DNA from: Enterocloster alcoholdehydrogenati
GTDB taxonomy: Bacteria > Bacillota > Clostridia > Lachnospirales > Lachnospiraceae
DNA: 64,000 bases
Reading direction: 5' to 3'
Assembly: GCF_013282095.1 (NCBI RefSeq)
Contig: NZ_BLTJ01000011.1
Coordinates: 83,094 to 147,093, forward strand
Under the pieces are notes generated by a model that worked only from the letters and a program-made list of their open reading frames with translations, was not told the DNA's origin and ran no database searches. The translations under genes and the position numbers were made by a program. Shown piece after piece: positions 35,001-44,556 of this stretch; within the stretch, counting starts at the first letter, position 1, and the number at the start of each line of letters is the position of its first letter.

Positions 35001-35013
35001 ATATCAAAACTAT

Positions 35014-35346
35014 TCAGTTTTCGACTTCCACATGGAGCTGCCCAGCAATTTCCTCTACGGACATTCCGTTTTTCATTGCCAGCTTCACAATCTCTTGAAT
35101 TTTCTGCTTTTTCGTCTTACGGGGCTTTCGGGGAGCCTTGGGAGCAAGGATCTCCTGCTTTTTTGCCTCCAGAGATTTGATGCGTTCCTTTGCTGCGGTG
35201 ATCTTCGCATCGTACTCTTCTACAACAGTTTTCTTTTTCTCCTCCAGCTCATTGATGGACTGATTTATCTTCGTGATTTTTTCATCCAGTTCATTCGCTC
35301 TCTCTTGCGGGGTACGGCGCTGACGCTTGTTCTCGGCTTCTGCCAT
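35014..35346 (-). CDS. DUF3847-like coiled-coil protein
   Basis: 110 residues. A heptad-rich central segment (about 15-75, ELDEKITKINQSINELEEKK) is followed by a basic patch APRKPRKTKKQK and a short helical end resembling a helix-turn-helix. Family members are regular on Clostridia ICEs; function unknown. AAAGGTG precedes the ATG at 35346. Confidence 0.72.
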   Translation of the reverse strand: MAEAENKRQRRTPQERANELDEKITKINQSINELEEKKKTVVEEYDAKITAAKERIKSLEAKKQEILAPKAPRKPRKTKKQKIQEIVKLAMKNGMSVEEIAGQLHVEVEN

Positions 35347-35535
35347 TTTAAGATCACCTTTCCTTTGTGCATAAATAAGATGTGCGTATGGTAAAAGAGT
35401 ACCACACAGCATATCAAAACACAAGAAGATGAGGTCGAAGTATAATAGAAAATTGAGACCAAAAGAGCATACGGCCGTCCGATTATGAAATACCGTAAAA
35501 TGATTTCGCTTGATTTGACACGGGCCATGTCAGCC

Positions 35536-35580
35536 CCAAAAAGAAGGGCCGGGTAGAGGAATTTTCCTCCGCCCGGCCCT
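35536..35580 (-). terminator. Terminator of the long leftward ICE operon
   Basis: AGGGCCGGG (35545-35553) and CCCGGCCCT (35572-35580) flank an inner stem; read leftward TTCTTTTT follows. It is about 60 bases past the stop at 35639. The rest of 35347-35638 shows no gene. Confidence 0.8.
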
Positions 35581-35638
35581 GTTACGAATTTACACGGATT
35601 CTGCCCTATGCTTTTGATAAGGGCAGACAAAGCACTTT

Positions 35639-35878
35639 TCAGTCATCCGTCTTAATCAGGATATAAAAACTGTCGCCGGCATCGCGGGCTTCTTCTCTGC
35701 GCCAGTCCTCTCTATAGGGAAGACTATAGAAGCCGCATATATAGCGAACATCATCGTTATTCACTCCCGTTTGGCCCAAAGAGCCGAAACAGTGAATCAC
35801 ACAATCTCCATCCTCATTTCGGCGCTCCAGAAGCCTGAAGCGGCCAGCGAGTTTCCTGTGGACTTTGCTCCAATCCAT
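35639..35878 (-). CDS. Small hypothetical ICE protein
   Basis: 79 residues, not recognised. It opens MDWSKVHRKLAGRFRLLERR and has mixed alpha/beta character. GGGAGGT lies 8 bases before the ATG at 35878, which is 2 bases after the upstream stop. Last gene of the operon. Confidence 0.65.
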   Translation of the reverse strand: MDWSKVHRKLAGRFRLLERRNEDGDCVIHCFGSLGQTGVNNDDVRYICGFYSLPYREDWRREEARDAGDSFYILIKTDD

Positions 35879-35880
35879 TG

Positions 35881-36417
35881 TTAAACCTCCCATTGGCCGC
35901 GGCCGATAAGCACCGCTTTCTTTCCTGCCTTTTCCGGGATCGGAAGTTCAATGCGCATATTTGCGCCGTCACCTTCGACTTTCCCCTTCGGCAGAACATA
36001 TCGCGCAAAGCACTCCCACTGGGGTTGTCTATAACGGCCAGTCAGTCCGCAGAGCCCGCTGGCAGCCGACCACTGGTTGCACTCGCTGCACGGGAAGCAG
36101 ACTTTCCTCTCGTCCTGGTATGCCTGTGTGGCCTTGTTGTCCGCCACCAGGCGCTCAAAACGCTGGATCAGTTCTTCCTCATCGGTGACGATATAGAAAA
36201 AGTTCCCATAATGCAGAAACCGCCCCGAAATTACCGTGCAGCCCTGATACGCCTGACGCTCTTCTGACCGCTGCCACTCCGGCTTCCGATTTACGAAATT
36301 TCCATACCACTCATAGATCGGGTCCAATGTGTACTGCTCAAACAGCGGATAAAGCCGCTCCAGCGTCTCTATTGGCTCCCATCCCCAGAAGCCGCCATTT
36401 ATTTTAATAATCGTCAT
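35881..36417 (-). CDS. Hypothetical ICE protein
   Basis: 178 residues, not recognised. Four Cys residues (CFPCSEC...CGLTG, near 108-127) could bind zinc. Tryptophan- and tyrosine-rich (FWGWEPIETLERLYPLFEQY). GGGAGGT precedes the ATG at 36417; the longer frame to 36687 overlaps the next gene and is rejected. Confidence 0.65.
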   Translation of the reverse strand: MTIIKINGGFWGWEPIETLERLYPLFEQYTLDPIYEWYGNFVNRKPEWQRSEERQAYQGCTVISGRFLHYGNFFYIVTDEEELIQRFERLVADNKATQAYQDERKVCFPCSECNQWSAASGLCGLTGRYRQPQWECFARYVLPKGKVEGDGANMRIELPIPEKAGKKAVLIGRGQWEV

Positions 36418-36439
36418 GGTATGTACCTCCCTGTTATAA

Positions 36440-37072
36440 TTAGGTGTGGACGCTGTACTGGGCTTTCTGCAGGTTATCCGCACCATGCAGAATGATGCCG
36501 CCGCAGATTCCCGTGCCCCGGGGCGTGACCTCTTCAAAGAAGAAGCTGTACGGCGCACCGTCATCATAAATGAGGATCTTCTCCGCATCCCGCCACTGGA
36601 AATGGTGTTCCAGAGTTTTCCCCAGCTTGTGCCGCAGGAGCGGCCGCTGGGCGATTTGATGGAGATTCTGCCTGCTGTGAAATTCAAAGCGGCGGGTCAC
36701 CTTCTCCGGCACGGAGAGCTGGCTCCAGTTCCATCCGGCCATATCCGTCCCGGCCTCCACACACTCGTGGAAGCGGCGGTAGGGCAGCCGCACCCACTCC
36801 TCATAGCCGCGCAGGCTGTCCGCACCGGCGCTTTGCAGCCAGGAAAAACGGATCACCAGCATCTCGCCGTCCAGTGCCCGTGTGAGCCGAAGGGCGGCAT
36901 AGCAGCCGCAGTCAGCCACGATGATCTGACGCCCCGGCTCCCGCTCCAACTGCTCCAGCGTATCACGCAGGATTGCAAAGCGGTACGGGGATTTATGCCT
37001 CCGGGATATGGTGTGGAGATACAGCAGTTCTTCACTGCAGGATACTTTTACCAAAACACTGTCAAACATCAT
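36440..37072 (-). CDS. Hypothetical ICE protein
   Basis: 210 residues, not recognised. IIVADCGCYAALRLTRALDG and the C-terminal ILIYDDGAPYSFFFEEVTPR then GGIILHGADN suggest a small alpha/beta domain. AGGAGG lies 7 bases before the ATG at 37072. It lies 14 bases after the 819-residue gene and belongs to the same unit. Confidence 0.65.
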   Translation of the reverse strand: MMFDSVLVKVSCSEELLYLHTISRRHKSPYRFAILRDTLEQLEREPGRQIIVADCGCYAALRLTRALDGEMLVIRFSWLQSAGADSLRGYEEWVRLPYRRFHECVEAGTDMAGWNWSQLSVPEKVTRRFEFHSRQNLHQIAQRPLLRHKLGKTLEHHFQWRDAEKILIYDDGAPYSFFFEEVTPRGTGICGGIILHGADNLQKAQYSVHT

Positions 37073-37086
37073 AAAGAAACCTCCTG

Positions 37087-39546
37087 TCATGCCGCATGGG
37101 CTCGGTCCAGTGCGGCCCGTTCTACCAAAAACGATTCTTGCTTATACTGTTCCTCTGCCAAAGTCACTGCAGCGCCTCCCAGAGAGTCAAGATACTGGCG
37201 CCCATTTTTGGACTTTGAGATGTAGATATAGATTGGGGCGCTGACATACCGCCCACTGGGATAGCATCCGCGATACTGATTTGACAGCACCGCAACCGCG
37301 TCGAGTTCTTCCGCTTTCTGCGTTGCCAGTGCCACTACCATTTCTTTTGCCGCCGTCTCTTCACTTTTCTTCAATCCAGAGGTATAAATGTGTTCCAGAA
37401 ACAGCACCAGCTTCTCACTGTATGCGTGACTGCCTGTGGGAACATCTTCTTTGGACAGATCAGCAAATTCAAAATTGAGCGTTGATGGCTGCTGGAAAGA
37501 GCCTTTCGTCAGCCGGAGACACGCCCGTGCTACTACGCTCTCGTCTTTGTAAACCAGAATGATTTTTTTGTTGCTATCGAATGCGGCTAAAAGGCAGTCC
37601 CTCTGGCTGCCCTGATAGCAGGATAAGCAGGTAAAGTGCGGAAGCTCGCCCATGCGGATTGTGTGGTAAAAATCATCCACCTCTTTCGCCATAAGGCCCA
37701 GTCTGGTCAAAGAGAGATTCTGTTTCCAGACATCTTCCCGCGCCTCTTGAATTGGGTAATGGATTTCCTGCTTCAAATCACCAGCAAAGTATTTCAGTTT
37801 ATAGAACTGGCCCATCAGCTCTGCCTGTACAATACGCCGGAGCGCCTCGCAGTTTTTTTCACTTTCGTTCCTATACTGCAATTCGTTATACAGCGGGCGG
37901 ACCATCGAGCTGCCGCCCCGGAGCAGGAAATTCACAATCCCCGGCTGATACTCGCGGACGAACTCCTCGGAAAATCCCATGTTTTCTTTCAGATAGGCCC
38001 AATTCTGATCGGTAACCAGTATTGAGCCGCACACCTGACTCCAGTTTGAAAAGCCTGTGATCTTGGAAGCGTTGCTGACCGCGAAAACCGCATCCGCCTC
38101 TGTCCGAAATTCCGGGATAAATGCCTGAATCTCCGGATAGTGCTGCAGCATAAGCATTGCAGTCTGCCGCGTCAGTCCCCGGATATGCCCGAAATCTTTC
38201 TCATACCAAGCTCCAAACGGCTTTTCCAGCAAGCATTGAGTTGCCTGTTCCAGCGCCTCGTCTCCGATATTCTGGCTGACAAGATCCCGCTTTATCAGCT
38301 GCCGGATTGTGAGCATCCTCTGGTCCACGGAGAGCGGGGAGAGTTTGGCGTACAGTCTTACATATACTTCCTCTTGGTGCCACAGCAGACGCAGTTCCTC
38401 AAAGGTATATTGCTGGCCCTCTTCCAAAAGTTCAAAGTAGCTGGTTGTCCGTTCAATAGAATCACTGTCCTTTAAGTTCTTAACCGTCAGCGAATTGAGA
38501 TTACAGCGTTCGCAGAAACCGCTCACAAATAAGAGCGAATACCGCCCCAGCGAGAAAAATAGTTCGCTGTTCTGATTCACCAGATTCAAAAAATGCTTTT
38601 TCTTGTGCTCCACCGCATAGATAAGGAGCTGGACCTGAAAATACTCTACTTGTTCAAAATTGATGTGAAGGCAGCCAGCGTAAAGGGCATTGAGATAACT
38701 CAGCCTGCTTTGCAGGATTTTCTGCCGCCGCTCTTTGCTGATGGGCAACAGCTGACTCAGCCACCATTCGACATCATATTGTCCGGCCCGGTTTTCCAGC
38801 CAGAGCGTCCAGAATTCCGATAAATCTTCCGCATCATACTCGAAGGCTTCCATCAGTCGGCGGAATTTTTCTACATCCGGCATTTGCAGCCATTTGAGAT
38901 TTTTCAGACTGTCCGCATCCAGAAACAACTCCACTCCCCACACATAGTTCATCATCAGGATTTTCTGAAGGGGCAGATTCTGCTCCAACAGCTCTACAGC
39001 CTTCCGCTCATGGTCGTGCCAGTTGAATAGATAAGCGCCAAGAAACGGCAGCCGCATCATTGACCGCTGATGTTCCGTCAGCGGAGAGATTTCCTGCCAC
39101 TCCAGAACAGGGAAGGTATCCAGGTTGTCTGCAACGGCCCGTTCCTCTTCTTCATACCGCACCAGCGGCTGGTAATGCTTCATGTACTCAAATTTCAGGG
39201 AAGGCTTGAGATCCAGTGCCGCCGCCCCCAGCACCTGTTCCTTCGGATATTGGGACAAGTGCTCCTGATAGCTTCTTGCCGATTGGAGCATCGTATGGAT
39301 GACAGATACCTCTACTCCCTGTGCGCACAGGGCCTGATACAATTCTGCAAATTCTGGAACTTGAATCAATTCCCTCTGGATCTGCGTGGCTTCTTCCTTG
39401 CGGAGCTTCTCTTGCAGGCCCATATCTTCGATTTTTTTACAGGTCTGATCCAGTATTTCTTCTGGAAATTCTCCAGTGAAACGCAGTTGCAGCCCATCGC
39501 GCTCCATTCGGGACAACAAAGATAAATGCTTTTCCGCATAGATCAT
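37087..39546 (-). CDS. Large unrecognised protein, partner B
   Basis: 819 residues, not recognised. Mostly amphipathic helices without signal peptide or membrane segments, as in alpha-solenoid proteins. The C-terminal 180 residues look like a separate domain containing CLSCYQGSQRDCLLAAFD, then KKIILVYKDESVVARACLRL, which faintly recalls the C-terminal module of PcfJ-type proteins. Its ATG overlaps the stop of partner A by ATGA, so the two are translationally coupled and probably work together. Confidence 0.7.
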   Translation of the reverse strand: MIYAEKHLSLLSRMERDGLQLRFTGEFPEEILDQTCKKIEDMGLQEKLRKEEATQIQRELIQVPEFAELYQALCAQGVEVSVIHTMLQSARSYQEHLSQYPKEQVLGAAALDLKPSLKFEYMKHYQPLVRYEEEERAVADNLDTFPVLEWQEISPLTEHQRSMMRLPFLGAYLFNWHDHERKAVELLEQNLPLQKILMMNYVWGVELFLDADSLKNLKWLQMPDVEKFRRLMEAFEYDAEDLSEFWTLWLENRAGQYDVEWWLSQLLPISKERRQKILQSRLSYLNALYAGCLHINFEQVEYFQVQLLIYAVEHKKKHFLNLVNQNSELFFSLGRYSLLFVSGFCERCNLNSLTVKNLKDSDSIERTTSYFELLEEGQQYTFEELRLLWHQEEVYVRLYAKLSPLSVDQRMLTIRQLIKRDLVSQNIGDEALEQATQCLLEKPFGAWYEKDFGHIRGLTRQTAMLMLQHYPEIQAFIPEFRTEADAVFAVSNASKITGFSNWSQVCGSILVTDQNWAYLKENMGFSEEFVREYQPGIVNFLLRGGSSMVRPLYNELQYRNESEKNCEALRRIVQAELMGQFYKLKYFAGDLKQEIHYPIQEAREDVWKQNLSLTRLGLMAKEVDDFYHTIRMGELPHFTCLSCYQGSQRDCLLAAFDSNKKIILVYKDESVVARACLRLTKGSFQQPSTLNFEFADLSKEDVPTGSHAYSEKLVLFLEHIYTSGLKKSEETAAKEMVVALATQKAEELDAVAVLSNQYRGCYPSGRYVSAPIYIYISKSKNGRQYLDSLGGAAVTLAEEQYKQESFLVERAALDRAHAA

Positions 39547-41657
39547 GCCGCAAGACCTCCCATCATTGTTCTCGCCATATTCAAAATTTTCTGCTCTTCT
39601 CCTGGATTGTTTCGTGCCAAATCACCGCACAGTTTGAAGAAGTGTTCTAATTCGTCCGCTTCAAATGCCGCCGCACAGCCTGCAGGCTGTTCCCGCAGTT
39701 TTTCGTACACCATATCCAGGGCTTCTTTCACATCCCTATCGTAATAGAAACTTTTTGTAAACTCTTTTAGAGAAGACATCGTACCGTCATAGGTCTGCTC
39801 CAACCGTTCGCATTTCTTCTGGTGCTCCTGCTCCCGGCGAAGGCGTTCCTCCCGTTCCGCTTTTTCAGCGTCGGCTTTTTGATCGGCTTCCAGCTCTTCC
39901 TTACTGTAGAATTTTTCCTTTAGATGGTCCGCACGGCCACCTGTGTACTTCCCGCTGGATAAAAGGCTTCGCAAAACGGACGCAAGCAGCCGCCTGTCGT
40001 ATAGCCGCTGCACATCCGAATCTTGTAAAGCGCACCAGATAAACTCTTGATAGCATTTCGGCTCCATTTGGAAAAAAGAAGCCTCGATCCATTCAAAGAG
40101 CTGCCGATGCTGCTCTTCTGTCAGGAAAGAGCGTTTGATAAAAAACTCATAGTCTCTGCTGCTGTACCGATTACCCCTTACAAAAAGTTCATGAAAGAAA
40201 AACCGCTCCCCAAAAAACTTCTGGAGCTGCACTGGGGTGTATTTCTGCAGCAGACGCCGTACAAAACGGAAGCCCTGCCAGCTGGAGATATTCATGGCAT
40301 ACCCCAAGAGCAGTTTCATCGGCTGCGCAGAGGGGCCGTCTCCCTGATGCTGTTCAAAAAACTGCCACAGCCGGATTTCTTTTCTCTCTACCAGCAGGGC
40401 AAAAGCTCTATCGGAGGAACGGTGCCATTCCTGAAAGCCATCACAGTAATCGACGCCCGTTAATTCCCGGTATCTCGCCAGCCATTGAACGATTGGCGTT
40501 TTTCCACAAGAGCAGAGCATCTGATCTGTAAACAGTTCCCAGTAATCGCCTTGCGGCACTTCTTTTGCCAGAATATTGTACTGGGGGTCAAAGGCGTCAA
40601 AGCGATACGGGAATTCCTTTTTGATGGTTTTCAGCATCCAGATTATTGTCTGCGGTGCGGATGGTGTGAGTTCTTTTTTGACCGCCTCCCAGAGATTTGG
40701 ATACCCATTGTACTGGACAGCAAACTTTTCATAGCGGCCAAACAACCATCCAACATAGGCATAGAGCCCTTCCGACAGTCCATCCGATTGGTTTAAGAGC
40801 ATTTGGCAGCACGCCGATGCGATTTTTTCTGCGGTGGTCCCGTTCCAGGAGATCCTGTCCCGGATTCTGTCTGCCCACACACAAAGGGAATTGGTCAGTA
40901 TAATTTCCTGACCGCTGTAGCCGGCGTCTGTCAGGATTGAAAACTCCCGGCTGTCCGGTTTCATGTTCATTCTGAAAAACTTCGTCAGTGTTCGCAAAAC
41001 AAGATCTGGCTTTCCGCGATACGACTTGATATACGGAGCATAATGCTGGACCAGCCATTCCAGCACGCCGCAGTTTTCAGGCAGGGAAAGCGTGCGTTCA
41101 TTCCCCAGCAATCGGAGAAGCTGGCTGTGCATAGTGCGGTACCCTTCCTCCTGGTCATCGAACAGAGACAGGACAAACAAGGCATCCTCGGTCTTGGCAT
41201 ATTCTGTGGCAGCCAGTTCATCCAGCAGGGCGTGTCGGCGGGGCATATCTGTTTCCAACAGATAAAGAGCCCCTTGCAGGTACACATCTCCATTGGAAGT
41301 CCGACGGACCATCTGGAGAAAACTGCCGCGCTGATTTCCAACAAACATATTGTCTGACTGAAGCGCACGGGTTTTCCCCAGCGCCAGCGCCAACGCACGA
41401 ATAATGCGGACATCTTTTCCCAGCTTCTCTTCAAACCGTTCCAGGACCTCGCCGGGGTAACGGAGGTTATAGGCTTCAAAATAATTCTGTTCTTCTTCCT
41501 TTTGTTGCCAGATTTGCGTGTCCACAATATTTCGATAGATCTCCCAGGCTTTTTCTTCTTGAGAGGTGTGTACGACAAGATCTACAAACGCATAGTACAG
41601 TTCAAGATCAATGGCCTGTTGATATACCTTGTAGGCTGGCAGAAATTCGTTATTCAT
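39543..41657 (-). CDS. Large unrecognised protein, partner A
   Basis: 704 residues, not recognised. Helical throughout; around 590-650 a highly charged coiled coil (EELEADQKADAEKAEREERL) is followed by a compact C-terminal helical segment ending NMARTMMGGLAA. The ATG at 41657 has GAGGAGGG 7 bases upstream; the longer reading to 41747 overlaps the next gene. No nucleotide-binding or nuclease motif is apparent. Confidence 0.7.
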   Translation of the reverse strand: MNNEFLPAYKVYQQAIDLELYYAFVDLVVHTSQEEKAWEIYRNIVDTQIWQQKEEEQNYFEAYNLRYPGEVLERFEEKLGKDVRIIRALALALGKTRALQSDNMFVGNQRGSFLQMVRRTSNGDVYLQGALYLLETDMPRRHALLDELAATEYAKTEDALFVLSLFDDQEEGYRTMHSQLLRLLGNERTLSLPENCGVLEWLVQHYAPYIKSYRGKPDLVLRTLTKFFRMNMKPDSREFSILTDAGYSGQEIILTNSLCVWADRIRDRISWNGTTAEKIASACCQMLLNQSDGLSEGLYAYVGWLFGRYEKFAVQYNGYPNLWEAVKKELTPSAPQTIIWMLKTIKKEFPYRFDAFDPQYNILAKEVPQGDYWELFTDQMLCSCGKTPIVQWLARYRELTGVDYCDGFQEWHRSSDRAFALLVERKEIRLWQFFEQHQGDGPSAQPMKLLLGYAMNISSWQGFRFVRRLLQKYTPVQLQKFFGERFFFHELFVRGNRYSSRDYEFFIKRSFLTEEQHRQLFEWIEASFFQMEPKCYQEFIWCALQDSDVQRLYDRRLLASVLRSLLSSGKYTGGRADHLKEKFYSKEELEADQKADAEKAEREERLRREQEHQKKCERLEQTYDGTMSSLKEFTKSFYYDRDVKEALDMVYEKLREQPAGCAAAFEADELEHFFKLCGDLARNNPGEEQKILNMARTMMGGLAA

Positions 41658-41670
41658 CTTCGCTCCCTCC

Positions 41671-41901
41671 TCACTTTGATTCGCTCCATCTGCCTCCAGT
41701 AGAGTAATTCCACTCAATCGTTCCATCTTCATAACGGATAAGACCATGAGCCGTCAGAGTCCATCCATCAGAAGTTCGCCGCATCTGTGCGGTGGTATCG
41801 TTTAATAGGGGCCTTTTTTCCACAGACAGGCATAGATAACTCCTGTCATTTCGGTTTTGATAAACCTGCCCCACCTGCGGAACAAAGTAACTGCCTTTCA
41901 T
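41671..41901 (-). CDS. Small hypothetical ICE protein
   Basis: 76 residues, beta-rich, not recognised (MKGSYFVPQVGQVYQNRNDR, then RRTSDGWTLTAHGLIRYEDG). AAAGGAGA precedes the ATG. It lies 13 bases before partner A. Confidence 0.6.
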   Translation of the reverse strand: MKGSYFVPQVGQVYQNRNDRSYLCLSVEKRPLLNDTTAQMRRTSDGWTLTAHGLIRYEDGTIEWNYSTGGRWSESK

Positions 41902-41984
41902 GCTGAAACATCTCCTTTGCCGATAAAGAAGGGGAGGACCGCACCCGCAGCCCTCTCCCTTGTTATTTTTTGACCTGTTTTCTT

Positions 41985-44006
41985 TTAAGCCACACCAGCC
42001 ATATTGAAAAACTCATTCGGCGTCAGCACCCGAATGCCCAACTCCTGTGCCTTGGACAGTTTGCTGCCGGCCTTCTCACCGCAGACCAGATAATCGGTCT
42101 TGCGGCTCACCGAACTGCCGGCCACAGCGCCCAGAGAGGCGATCAGGCTGTTCATCTCATCGCGGGTATAGGGCTCTACTTTGCCTGTCACCACAATGTT
42201 CTTCCCGGCAAATGGAGTGTCCTGGCCGACTGCCTGATTGTTGGCCGCGGCCGGCTTCTGGATGTTCATCATCATCTGTAATTCCTCCCAAATACAAAAA
42301 TTTTCTTCATTGCAGAACCATTCATGGATATTGTTGTGCAGCGTCTCTCCAAAATCCGGGAGCTGGCGGAAGTCATAGCCCGTATAAACCGCGTCCCGAA
42401 ATTCTTCAAGACTGCCATGGAACTCCCGGCAGAGAACACCGCTGGCTGTGTTGCCGATCATGGGAATGTCCATGGCAATCACATACCGTTCAAAGGTGGT
42501 GTTGCGGCTCTGCTGGACAGCATCCCACAGACGCTGCCAGGACTTTGCACCAAAGCCCTCCATGCGGATAATTTCATCCCGGTGCTGATCCAGCCGGTAT
42601 AGATCCAGATAGCTGTGAATCCATCCACGGCCAATCAGTTTTTCCAGCGTCGCCTCGGACAGTCCCTCAATGTTCATCGCCTTCTTACTGACAAAATGGA
42701 CAAACTTTTTGAGTTTCCGTGTCTCGCAGGTGGCATTGTCGCAGAACAGGGTCTTGATGATCCGCTCCTTGCCGTTTTCATCCCGCCCTTTGGTTTCATG
42801 AACGCGGGTAGGCTGGCCGCAGCAGGGGCACTGGTGCGGGAACGCCGCTTCCAGATTGAAACCGCCCCTGTCCATGTTTTCCTCCACATGCGGAATGATC
42901 ATATTCCGCTTGCTGACCAGTATGCGGTTGCCCGGCATCAGCTCCAAGTCCTCAATGAAGGACAGATTGTGCAGGCTGGCCCGTGTCACTTCGCATCCTT
43001 CGATTTCTACTGGAGCAAAGATGGCTACAGGCGCAATCTCACCAGTCCGTCCCGGCGTCCACTCGATGGAACGAAGTGTTGTCTTAAACAGCTCGTCCTC
43101 AAATTTGAACGCCAGCCCGTCCTTATAGTGATGTCCTGTGCGCCCGCATCTTTTGGAAAAGGCAATATCATTGTAGGTTACAACGATGCCATCGATGGGA
43201 ATATCGCTGTCTTTTGCATACTGCTGCAGCTGCTTGATGCCGTCCTCGGTCTCCGCCTGCGTCAATGGCCGCTTCGTCACCAGATACTTGCACGGGGTAA
43301 AGCCCAGCGGCCGAAGTTCTTTGAGGCGTTCCGACTTGCGGGGCAGGTCATCAAAACCCTCCAGAACATTGAAGGGCATGAAGGTCACACACCGTTCCAT
43401 GCACTCGCCGGCATCCCGCAGGCGCACCGAGCCAGCCGCCAGATTACGGCCATTCTTGTAGGTTTCACCATTCTCATCCACTATCGAAGTGTTCAGACGC
43501 TCGAAATCACGGGGACGGATAAACGCCTCACCGGTGACTACCAGACGCCCCGGGTACTGAATATGGGCTGGAATCCCACTGATTGCTCTGGCGTTGTGAG
43601 TGACAATCTCACCCTCATCACCATCGCCCCGTGTGGCCGCTTCCACCAGTTCGCCGTTCTCATAGGTCAGTTTGATGGTAAGGCCGTCCAACTTGAGCAT
43701 GATCATCACCTGATGCTCGCCCATAAACCGGCACAAATCCACGCTGCTTTTTACTTTATCCAGAGAAAGAAGCGGGATTTTATGGGCGGTTTTCTCTAAC
43801 TTGCCTACCACGGGATAGCCCACGGTGACAGTGGGAGAGTTCGACATCTGGATGCCCGTCTCCTGTTCCAGTTTGTGAAGTTCGTCAAAGAGCCGGTCAT
43901 AGACCTCATCGCTGACGCTGGGATTGTTGTAGTTATAGTATTCGTTGCGGTAGCGGTTGAGCCGGTCGGTCAGCTCCCGCTGCTTTCTCAAAGTATTCTG
44001 TTCCAT
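41985..44006 (-). CDS. ligA: NAD-dependent DNA ligase
   Basis: 673 residues, full-length LigA layout: adenylation domain with catalytic Lys105 in MLKLDGL, OB domain, four-cysteine zinc finger (CPCCGQ near 390, CDNATC near 420), helix-hairpin-helix region (KKAMNIEGLSEATLEKLIGR), and a C-terminal BRCT domain (about 595-670, FAGKNIVVTGKVEPYTRDEM). It seals nicks using NAD. The element carries its own copy, which suggests autonomous DNA processing. Its ATG overlaps the previous stop by one base. Confidence 0.92.
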   Translation of the reverse strand: MEQNTLRKQRELTDRLNRYRNEYYNYNNPSVSDEVYDRLFDELHKLEQETGIQMSNSPTVTVGYPVVGKLEKTAHKIPLLSLDKVKSSVDLCRFMGEHQVMIMLKLDGLTIKLTYENGELVEAATRGDGDEGEIVTHNARAISGIPAHIQYPGRLVVTGEAFIRPRDFERLNTSIVDENGETYKNGRNLAAGSVRLRDAGECMERCVTFMPFNVLEGFDDLPRKSERLKELRPLGFTPCKYLVTKRPLTQAETEDGIKQLQQYAKDSDIPIDGIVVTYNDIAFSKRCGRTGHHYKDGLAFKFEDELFKTTLRSIEWTPGRTGEIAPVAIFAPVEIEGCEVTRASLHNLSFIEDLELMPGNRILVSKRNMIIPHVEENMDRGGFNLEAAFPHQCPCCGQPTRVHETKGRDENGKERIIKTLFCDNATCETRKLKKFVHFVSKKAMNIEGLSEATLEKLIGRGWIHSYLDLYRLDQHRDEIIRMEGFGAKSWQRLWDAVQQSRNTTFERYVIAMDIPMIGNTASGVLCREFHGSLEEFRDAVYTGYDFRQLPDFGETLHNNIHEWFCNEENFCIWEELQMMMNIQKPAAANNQAVGQDTPFAGKNIVVTGKVEPYTRDEMNSLIASLGAVAGSSVSRKTDYLVCGEKAGSKLSKAQELGIRVLTPNEFFNMAGVA

Positions 44007-44326
44007 CAGGCCGCCTCCTCATCCAAAACGCGGAACGCCATAATCAGCGTTTCCGCCGTCTTTGTTTGATTCATATATGAACTGCACACACCGTCCTCAA
44101 ATGACCAGGTGCTGGCTGCACCCCACCACATTATGGAGCCCCGTCCATCGTTTGCCGCATTGATGCGCGGATCGGGCGGATTGAGGATTTTGGTGTAAAC
44201 ACCCTGGGTATTGACCCATGTAACCTCCCGCAGTTGGCCGATGCATCCGGGCCGGCAGTGGCCGGTGACCTCCAGGCGTGTGCCCGGCCGCAACCTGCGT
44301 TTGAGCTGATTCAAATTTTTAATCAT
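44006..44326 (-). CDS. Small hypothetical ICE protein
   Basis: 106 residues, not recognised. A basic N-terminus (KNLNQLKRRLRPGTRLEVTG) and GSIMWWGAASTWSFEDG are visible. Overlaps the previous gene by ATGA and the ligase by one base, so it is translationally coupled to both. Confidence 0.62.
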   Translation of the reverse strand: MIKNLNQLKRRLRPGTRLEVTGHCRPGCIGQLREVTWVNTQGVYTKILNPPDPRINAANDGRGSIMWWGAASTWSFEDGVCSSYMNQTKTAETLIMAFRVLDEEAA

Positions 44327-44544
44327 GCTGCACCTTCTTCCTTCTTCCGTGGATGGGCGGCATAGCGCCCAAAGTTTAATTCCCTGATCATGTCCTGAAT
44401 GGTGTCGTCATCCTCCCACGCAGTGGAGAGGGTGGCCCGCTCCGGCCCTTCGCCCACATGGATGCTCACGGTCCCACCGTAAATCTGCATCAACACATCA
44501 GGCCGCTGGGCGCAGACGATTGCTAAATTTCCAATCTGTTTCAT
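44323..44544 (-). CDS. Small hypothetical ICE protein
   Basis: 73 residues, not recognised; VSIHVGEGPERATLSTAWED suggests a small beta-rich domain. Precedes and overlaps the 106-residue gene. AGAAGGAGAA upstream supports the ATG. Confidence 0.6.
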   Translation of the reverse strand: MKQIGNLAIVCAQRPDVLMQIYGGTVSIHVGEGPERATLSTAWEDDDTIQDMIRELNFGRYAAHPRKKEEGAA

Positions 44545-44556
44545 TTTCTTCTCCTT

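Noticed and set aside
35265..35630. 121-residue open frame on the minus strand
   Set aside because: Crosses the operon terminator at 35536-35580 and overlaps the DUF3847-like gene out of frame; no supporting start site.
42615..43799. 394-residue open frame on the + strand
   Set aside because: Antisense to the DNA ligase gene, whose catalytic motifs are clear.
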